Assembly (NCBI RefSeq): GCF_027580225.2
Contig: NC_073352.2
Coordinates: 33,405,501 to 33,469,500 of the forward strand
Source: Misgurnus anguillicaudatus
Lineage: Eukaryota > Chordata > Actinopteri > Cypriniformes > Cobitidae
Direction of reading: 5' to 3'
DNA length: 64,000 nucleotides
Part shown: positions 57,475-64,000 of the stretch, in pieces
How the letters are laid out: the number at the start of each line of letters is the position of its first letter
How positions within the stretch are numbered: the stretch's first letter is position 1
The notes under the pieces: generated by a model
The model's database searches: none
Told to the model about the DNA's origin: nothing
Seen by the model: only the letters and a program-made list of their open reading frames with translations
Translations under genes and position numbers: made by a program

Positions 57475-57965
57475 ATGCACCGATTTATCAGCGCCGATAT
57501 GTATCCGCAGATTTTTGATGAATTTGAACCCATTGGCAGTGTTAGGGGTTACGCATTACAAGTAATGTGTAATATTACTTTTGAGTAAAGTAACGCATTA
57601 CTTTATAAATGTATTAATATTTTAGTTACTTTTTGAAAAAAGTAATGCAAGTTACTTTTTTGAGATTATTAAATTCGATGTAAAAAACATGTACTGCAAT
57701 GTACTGCATTAAACTGAACGTATTAACGTGGATTTACGCAGTCTATGCGTGCGCGCCTGAGCACAGTTTCAGTAATTTTTGCGATAGAAATATGCAATTT
57801 CTGAACTTCTCAGTCATAAAAGCCACCTGCAAGGCCTGAAAGAGATCAAGCCTCAGCAAAGTAAGAAGTAACAAACAGAAAAATTTGTACTTTTTTGGAG
57901 AGTAACTTAATATTGTAATGCATTACTTTAAAAATTAATTTTCCCCAACATTGCCCATTACATAA
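57475..57965. mobile_element. hAT-like fragment containing a second hAT MITE
   Basis: tagtgatgcaccgattta begins one element. From cagtgttaggggttacgcat to ttttccccaacattg is a second with mirrored ends, flanked by cccattgg and cccattac (imperfect 8-bp duplication). Confidence 0.6.
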
Positions 57966-58584
57966 AATGTATTAGAAATTTTTATTTAATAAAATTTTAT
58001 ATTTTTCAATTTAAATAAAACAGAATAGTTTAGAAGTCAGTCAAGTAATGACTGTCTCGCGTGATATTACAGCCATGACCACTTTGAATGGCCAAGGACC
58101 TTCCTAAAGGCCATATGACCGACATGTAAAGCAACCAATCACATTTTGCTGTTTACCATGTCATTTTTTTGGGCAAGGAAATGTCTTCACAATTACAGAC
58201 CGATTTCATTCATTTATGAACGTCTCCGAACGTCTTACGAAAGTCATAACAGCAATGGCAAACATATGAAAGTATCTCTTTTAGATTCCACTCTTGGACA
58301 TCTTATAAAGACTTGAACCTTGCATACTTTTTGGCTTTTTGTTGTCTCAGGTGATCCGTTAAAGGTGGCAACACAATTAATCCTGAATAATTCAACCAAT
58401 CAGAGGACAACTTTGGAAGCTGATGCGCCAGTTGGTGTGGTGTCCCACCCCTCCATCACTGCGATTGGACGTCAAAATAATGGCATTGACGATCGTAAAC
58501 ATTTTTCAACTCTCTGCGCTTAATGCCAAATGTGGAAAAAATGCAGACTTTTAACCAATCCCAGTGTGCAGTGAACACATGGAT

Positions 58585-58680
58585 CAGTAGGCATCTATCA
58601 CTGCAGCGCCTGGGGGGAAATTTGGTTGCCAATTGGGGGAAACATGCCTTGCTCAAGGGCAACTCAGGTGCAACCTGCCA
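58585..58680 (-). mobile_element. SINE core fragment
   Basis: On minus, gagttgcccttgagcaaggc and a cccaattggca stretch match the V-SINE-type core seen at 31610-31770. Confidence 0.5.
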
Positions 58681-59219
58681 TCTGTGACTTTGTGTTACAA
58701 CCAGCTACCTTTGTGGTACAACCCCAAGTATTATGCCAAATTTTTTTTTAAATAAGAATCTCAAAAACAAACGCTTTTCATCTTACGGTATGTATAGCAT
58801 GCATCAATGTATCATACACTAATGGGGTCATTTTGATTCCATGTTGGCTTTAATGCATCTTCCCTTCAGCGAAACATCTACCAAACTTTTACTAAAGTTG
58901 TTTAAGACATCAAGATGAATTCAGCGCAAAAACCGAAACACTTTAATATTCCTGATTAAGTCGAGCTTAAAACACAGACGGCATCTGATGTTAATATAAA
59001 GTAGAAGATAAAAACCAGCCAATCTCAGACAGATGCAACGCACCATTTCCTAACTCTAAACACATTACGTTTTAAATCAACATAACACAATTTTCCATAT
59101 TTTTGTAATTACTTCCAGAAGAATGGTTTCAAATACTGCCTAGATTAAAAATAAAAGAGACTGGAAATTTTCCTCTAAATGATTTTTATACTATTTAGCC
59201 CAAACTCATTTATACTGCT

Positions 59220-59800
59220 GGGAACATGTGTTAATACTTTCAGTGCTAATGCAGAGAGCACACGAGGTCTGCGGGGAGTCAAAATGAGTTATCCAGAAAA
59301 GAAAGCAGATTAAAAAGAAAAGCACACACCTCACTTGGCTTCGATTAAACAGAAAGATTAAAGTTAAATGTAAGTATTCTGCTCACAAATGCAATCTGAA
59401 GCCATCAGCAGAGCGCAAGTAGATTTCTTCATTTGTTAATTGTTGAAAATAGTCAGCAGTAAACTTGCGCCTCTACCGCAGAGACTGTCGATCACAAACC
59501 TTCATGTCTGTGTCACAGGTTCAATCCCATAATTAATGACCACTTCTTAAACAACAGCAGTCAATGTGTTAAAACATGTAATAAGTCAGACCGTGGTGCA
59601 CAACGGCTGTGTTATACAAAAAGCCAGTGTAAAGGTCAATTGCACATTTCAAAGGATGAGTTCCTGGTGTGCTCATGAATAAATTAATGTGGGCTGAGCA
59701 GATTTGCTGTCTTAATGGTGTCATTAACGGCCACAGCCTATTGAAAATGCCAAACCTGCTCTTGGTTAATAGATAAAAGGGTATGGATGTATTTGAGGAG
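59220..59800. other. Non-repetitive block, candidate conserved noncoding sequence
   Basis: No repeat termini, more balanced composition, homeodomain-like cores (cataattaatgacc, gtcattaacggcc). No exon found. Conservation cannot be tested here. Confidence 0.2.
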
Positions 59801-59919
59801 TTTTTACTTCAATGAAGGGAGATAAATCATTAAGTCTGCACTTCAGGGGAAAAGAAAACATAGGCCTTGCAGAAGTCAAGAAGAAATGATACTTTCCAGG
59901 ATTCCAATACGGCTAAAAA

Positions 59920-60235
59920 AGAAATTTCTTTAGCCAAAAATATTTTTAAATATATACTAAATACATGTTGTAGAAAGTAAAGCTCAATTAAATATGTTGA
60001 CCTTTGAATATATTAACATAGATTTTGAAATAAATTTCAGGGGCAACAAATATATTTCTAATTTTCCAACCCATACAACAAAAAATATTTTTTTCTGGCT
60101 AAAAATATTTTTAAATATATGCTAAATACATTTTGTAGAAATTAAAGCTTAATTAAATATTCTGACCCTCATATATTAACATATGTTTTAAAATGTATTT
60201 TAGGGGCAACAAATACATTCCCAATTTTCCAATTT
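59920..60235. repeat. Two-copy tandem repeat, about 160-bp period
   Basis: aaatatttttaaatatat then ctaaatacat, aattaaatat and aggggcaacaaata recur in order in both halves (from about 59935 and 60098). AT-rich, with further decayed relatives to 60540. Confidence 0.75.
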
Positions 60236-60609
60236 TTCTGGCCAAAAATTAAAAGTTTGCATAAAAGGTATAAGTATGTATAAAATCTAAAATTATAAGT
60301 ATATTTTTGCAGTTTATATTTTCAAACGTGTTATGTTTACAGGTTTGTAATAAAGTTTTTCTTACAGTGCAACATGCTTTAAAATATATTTATTTTTAAA
60401 ATATATTTCAAAATTTACAAAAATGATCAAAAAATATATTGGTGAAGAATACATTTTTGTAAACATATATTTCAGTATATTTTTTGGCAATTTTTTGAAA
60501 TATATTTAAAATTATAGTTGAAAATATATTTTTTGCCACATGTCCAACAGCTGGTTAATGAATAAATTGTGTAAATAAAATAAAATGATTTAACATTTCT
60601 GTCCTGCTT

Positions 60610-60974
60610 GAAATCGGCATGAAAATAAAATGAAAAACTTTACAGGTAATTTGTTTTGGAATATTGTGGTATTTTTTTACAAATGTAAAAATTCATGTGC
60701 CCTCATTTTAATCAAAATGCAAATCTCCTCCCCTTATCAAAACAATCTCTCATTACTTCCTGTCATTTGTTATGGCAGGTGGGCAGGGTTCAAAAGAAGA
60801 TTGCAGCTATTAGTAATTAGCAACACGACCCAACTTCGAATGATCCAATCAGATCTCTATGGACAAATTTAAATCCAGCCCTGCCATATTTAATTTCAGA
60901 AGCTGTTTCACTCGGATATACGGCACCACAGGGAAAATATGGCAATCGCTACTTCCGTTTTATGGCGACTTTAA
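60610..60974. mobile_element. Relative of the 28305-29314 element, without the inner MITE
   Basis: Collinear segments: atgaaaaacttt, attgtggtatttttttacaa, agattgcagctattag, ttcactcggatatacg and tggcgactttaag. The left terminus is truncated. Confidence 0.75.
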
Positions 60975-61606
60975 GCTAGAAGTATAGTTCAGTTTTTACG
61001 CATTTGCGTACAATGCGTGTGATGCACTGTATGCGCACAGACAGATTTTTCACATAGGTCATGCATGCACGTACTGTACAGGAATGTTTAGTATGTAGCC
61101 TAGGAGATGCATTGCATTTTGTCGCAATGTGCATGCTTCAAATGTCTTTGTACACATACGAGTCAAATAAATTATGGTTTGCCAGACTGTTCGTACATTT
61201 GCGTACACGTAAAAACTATACTTCGGGCTTTACAGTATATAATATTTTCTGTAAAAAGTGTGTTATATACAGCATAAAATCTCTTTCTCCCTCTCAAGTA
61301 TATACAGTACTGTGCAAAAGTTTTAGGCCATCATGCTACCATTAGATTTGTTGTTTTTTGCAATTGTATAGTGATTATATATAATTGTTTCTCAGTCTCT
61401 TTATTAGAACACAACCTGAAAATACATGAAATGTGTATGTAGTATTAAAAACTGTATAAAAATGTAAACTGATGTGTCAAGTTTTTAGGGTAAACTCCCC
61501 TTCCACTTGAGCAATAGCAGAAAACTGCGGGATCTCCTAAACCTAAATAAAATTAATTCCAAATTTTTAATTTTAAAGAAATTAGTCTTTGTACTTTTTA
61601 CTTTGA

Positions 61607-61692
61607 CATTCTGCTCAAAAAACACTCAAGATGTGTTTAGTGTGACCTCTCTTGGCACTAAACACATCTTGAGCGTTTTTTTGAGCAGAATG
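61607..61692. repeat. Near-perfect 36/37-bp stem hairpin
   Basis: cattctgctcaaaaaacact...tttagtg, a 13-base spacer, then the complementary cactaaa...ttttttgagcagaatg. Confidence 0.93.
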
Positions 61693-61739
61693 CCTAATGA
61701 TGACATTGATATGGAGCCCCTAAGGGGACAAGGAGCAAA

Positions 61740-61925
61740 AATTAAATAAAGTTTAGTTTCAGGTGCGCACTTGATAGTTTAGCGTTTAGTTTCACGTGCG
61801 CACATGAAACTATCGCATGCGCAAGCAAAACTAAACTTTAAAAAAAATTCTGCACATGAAGGTTTCGCGTAAGCATGAAAGTTTCACGTGAGCACATGAA
61901 ACCAAACTTTAGATTTTTTTACTAT
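61740..61925. repeat. Inverted repeat of taaagtttagtttcacgtg motifs
   Basis: aataaagtttagtttcaggtgcgcac and gtgagcacatgaaaccaaacttta are mirrored; the aataaagtttagtttc sequence also links the units of the terminal tandem array. Confidence 0.6.
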
Positions 61926-62099
61926 ATTGTCACCTTAGGGGCTCAGTACATTAAGGCCTGAAATTTTTATTTTTTAGACATATTTCCTGTGTTTTCTGTT
62001 TGTATTTTAAAAAATAGATTGAAAAATAAATATGGATGGACATTAAAACTTCTAAAACAACAAGTCTGGTGTTGGTGGTCTAAGACTGTACATACATGA

Positions 62100-63145
62100 C
62101 TGTCAACGCTGTTACTCTACCTTGGTAACAGAGTTGACAGTAACAGAACTGACTCGGACTGATTCAGACAACAGGAAAACATGATTTTCAGCTATATAAG
62201 ACAGAAAATATTATAGTGTAATTGGCTCTAACATCTTTTGATCCATGACAGTGAGTAACAATTATTAAAATAAATAAATAAATAAACAGAAAAAATAATG
62301 ACTTTAAACACCAACTGTACCTGCAGTTATATCACCCATATAACTCATCCTGCCCATTTGTGCTACAGACAGAAACTGTACAGCTTGTTGAAGAGAAGTG
62401 GACTATTATTTTTCCAAGCAATTGAACGTTTTCATCTGGTGATATAAAGTGGTCCCATCAACAACCAATCCTATGACCATAGCAACTTCTGGAAGTGCCA
62501 CAAGATTAAGACATTTATTAACAGATTTATTAAATATTATTATGCCATCTGTTTTTAAAGCATCTCTACGGCTCTAGATTCATTTTATTTAGCTAAAGTG
62601 CTATTTTCAGAATAATTATGCAATTTTACACACCATCATGACAAATCTCGCCCAATTTCAACCCACTTTAAAGCTTATCATCACATTTTATGTCTCACCC
62701 TCTCTGTGTCTCTGTTGTCATGGGGACAGAACGGATCTCAGTGGTACTGTATAGTTGGTACCGTGCAGAGAGACAGAAAGAGACGAGTGAAATAAGAATG
62801 TTCTGGAAAACATTTACCAGAGACCCATGCAGGCCCATCTCCCAGACTAATGGACCGGAACGGATGGAGTTGACGGAGTTCTGTGGCACTGTATCGCTGG
62901 GTCACCAGCGGCTGGGCACTTTAATGAGAGCTGATGAATGGCAATGCATTGAACAAACCCAGAAAGCAGCAAGAGTCTGATGGCCACTTCCTCTGGACGC
63001 ATGGCCAATCGCTGATCCCCTCATTTTCGCACGGATCACGGCTGTAAACGAAAGCTGGGTGATGCAAATCAAACTCAATAGGTCAGAAAATGAAAGGCTT
63101 TAGAGGTTGATCAATCATAAATTGTGACGATTCCAACACAATCCC
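62100..63145. other. Gene-free stretch
   Basis: 62690-62980 carries a short open frame on each strand but no recognised domain, splice-consistent exon or start context; left unassigned. Confidence 0.35.
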
Positions 63146-63148
63146 ATG

Positions 63149-64000
63149 GCAATTTGTACGAATTTTATGAGTTGGATAGTTTGTATGAATTTATACGACC
63201 AAATTTGTATGTTTGAGTGCTTTTTTGTTTGAGGGTGGGCTTAGGGATAGGACAACTATTTTTTTTTATTTTAACTTTTAAATTAAATAAAGTTTAGTTT
63301 CACGTGGCAATTTGTACGAATTTTATGAGTTGGATAATTTGTATGAATTTATACAACCAAATTTGTATGTTTTAGTGCTTTTTTGTTTGGGGGTGGGCTT
63401 AGAGATGGGATAACTATTTTTTTTCTAACAAATTTTACTTTTAAACTAAATAAAGTTTAGTTTCGAGTGGCAATTTGTATGAATTTTATGAGTTGGATAA
63501 TTTGTATGAATTTATTATACGATCCAAATTTGTATGTTTTAGTGCTTTTTTGTTTGGGGGTGGGCTTAGAGATGGGATAACTATTTTTTTTATTTTACTT
63601 TTAAACTAAATAAAGTTTAGTTTCGCGTGGCAATTTGTACGAATTTTATGAGTTGGATAATTTGTATGAATTTTTACGACCAAATTTGTATGTTTTAGTG
63701 CTTTTTTTGTTTGGGGATGGGCTTAGAGATACATTTTTTTTCTAAAAAATTTTTCTTTTAAACTAAATAAAGTTTAGTTTTGCGTGGCAATTTGTATGAA
63801 TTTTATGAGTTGGATAATTTGTATGAATTTATACGACCAAATTTGTATGTTTTAGTGCTTTTTTTGTTTGGGGATGGGCTTAGAGATACAATTTTTTTTT
63901 CTAAAAAATTTTACTTTTAAACTAAATAAAGTTTAGTTTCGCGTGGCAATTTGTATGAATTTTATGAGTTGGATAATTTGTATGAATTTATACAACCAAA
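63149..64000. repeat. Tandem array of about 160-bp units, running off the window
   Basis: aatttgta(c/t)gaattttatg starts at 63151, 63309, 63472, 63632, 63789 and 63949 (spacing 157-163). Each unit carries tttagtgctttt, gggtgggcttagaga and actaaataaagtttagtttc. About 5.4 units are visible. Confidence 0.97.

Larger units (their letters stand above)
61310..62092. mobile_element. Decayed Tc1/mariner-like element
   Basis: Left tacagtactgtgcaaaagtt then ttaggcca; right tggtctaagactgtaca is a decayed mirror image. Contains a near-perfect hairpin (61607-61692). No transposase frame survives. Confidence 0.55.

Noticed and set aside
62690..62980. 96-codon frame, with a 64-codon frame on the other strand
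   Set aside because: No recognised domain, no splice-supported neighbours. Composition is unusual for the area but not enough for a gene call.
63149..64000. CRISPR-like regular repeats
   Set aside because: The unit is about 160 bp with no short direct repeat plus unique spacers; eukaryotic tandem repeat.

Overview
The window is vertebrate nuclear DNA, most likely from a cyprinid-type teleost. It contains three multi-exon genes with vertebrate splice sites. Its introns and flanks are packed with TTAA-target palindromic MITEs, hAT and Tc1/mariner relics, tRNA-derived SINEs with a V-SINE-like core, and a BEL/Pao retrotransposon. No bacterial features, CRISPR arrays or operons are present. I read the exons by eye from conserved protein segments plus AG/GT boundaries, and coding phase was checked across the junctions.

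Genes (all on the minus strand). 78-14807: nxf1, the nuclear mRNA export receptor, 21 coding exons, 627 aa as modelled. 16359-23450: an inositol-1,4,5-trisphosphate 3-kinase (ITPK family), seven coding exons found, with the extreme N-terminus not located. 27182-34035: bscl2 (seipin), 8 coding exons, 412 aa, with one probable GC-AG intron. In human, NXF1 and BSCL2 are also close together (11q12.3), so the block looks like conserved microsynteny; an ITPK gene between them is not part of the human arrangement as I know it.

Region 1-34 kb: genes with mobile DNA nested in their introns. Highlights are a three-level nest of TTAA elements in nxf1 (9929-11575), a hAT element with a MITE inside it (595-2163), hAT MITEs with perfect 8-bp target duplications (6074-6559 and 25654-25934), and an itpk intron that is almost entirely a 2-kb CTGT/TCTG array (about 17884-19895).

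Region 34-64 kb: no host protein-coding gene was recognised. It holds two decayed Tc1 copies, several MITEs, microsatellites, and a young BEL/Pao element (47192-54659). That element has 592-bp LTRs differing at one visible position, a GTTAT target duplication, and a gag-pol frame broken by two in-frame stops. It sits inside an older DNA transposon (46631-54901, TSD gcac), which itself sits in a diverged tandem repeat. The window ends in a tandem array of about 160-bp units that runs off the edge. Some non-repetitive stretches (near 43780-43930 and 59220-59800) could be regulatory but are unproven.

I found no convincing undescribed biological system. What stands out is the layered insertion history, which can be read because empty-site relatives lie in the same window.
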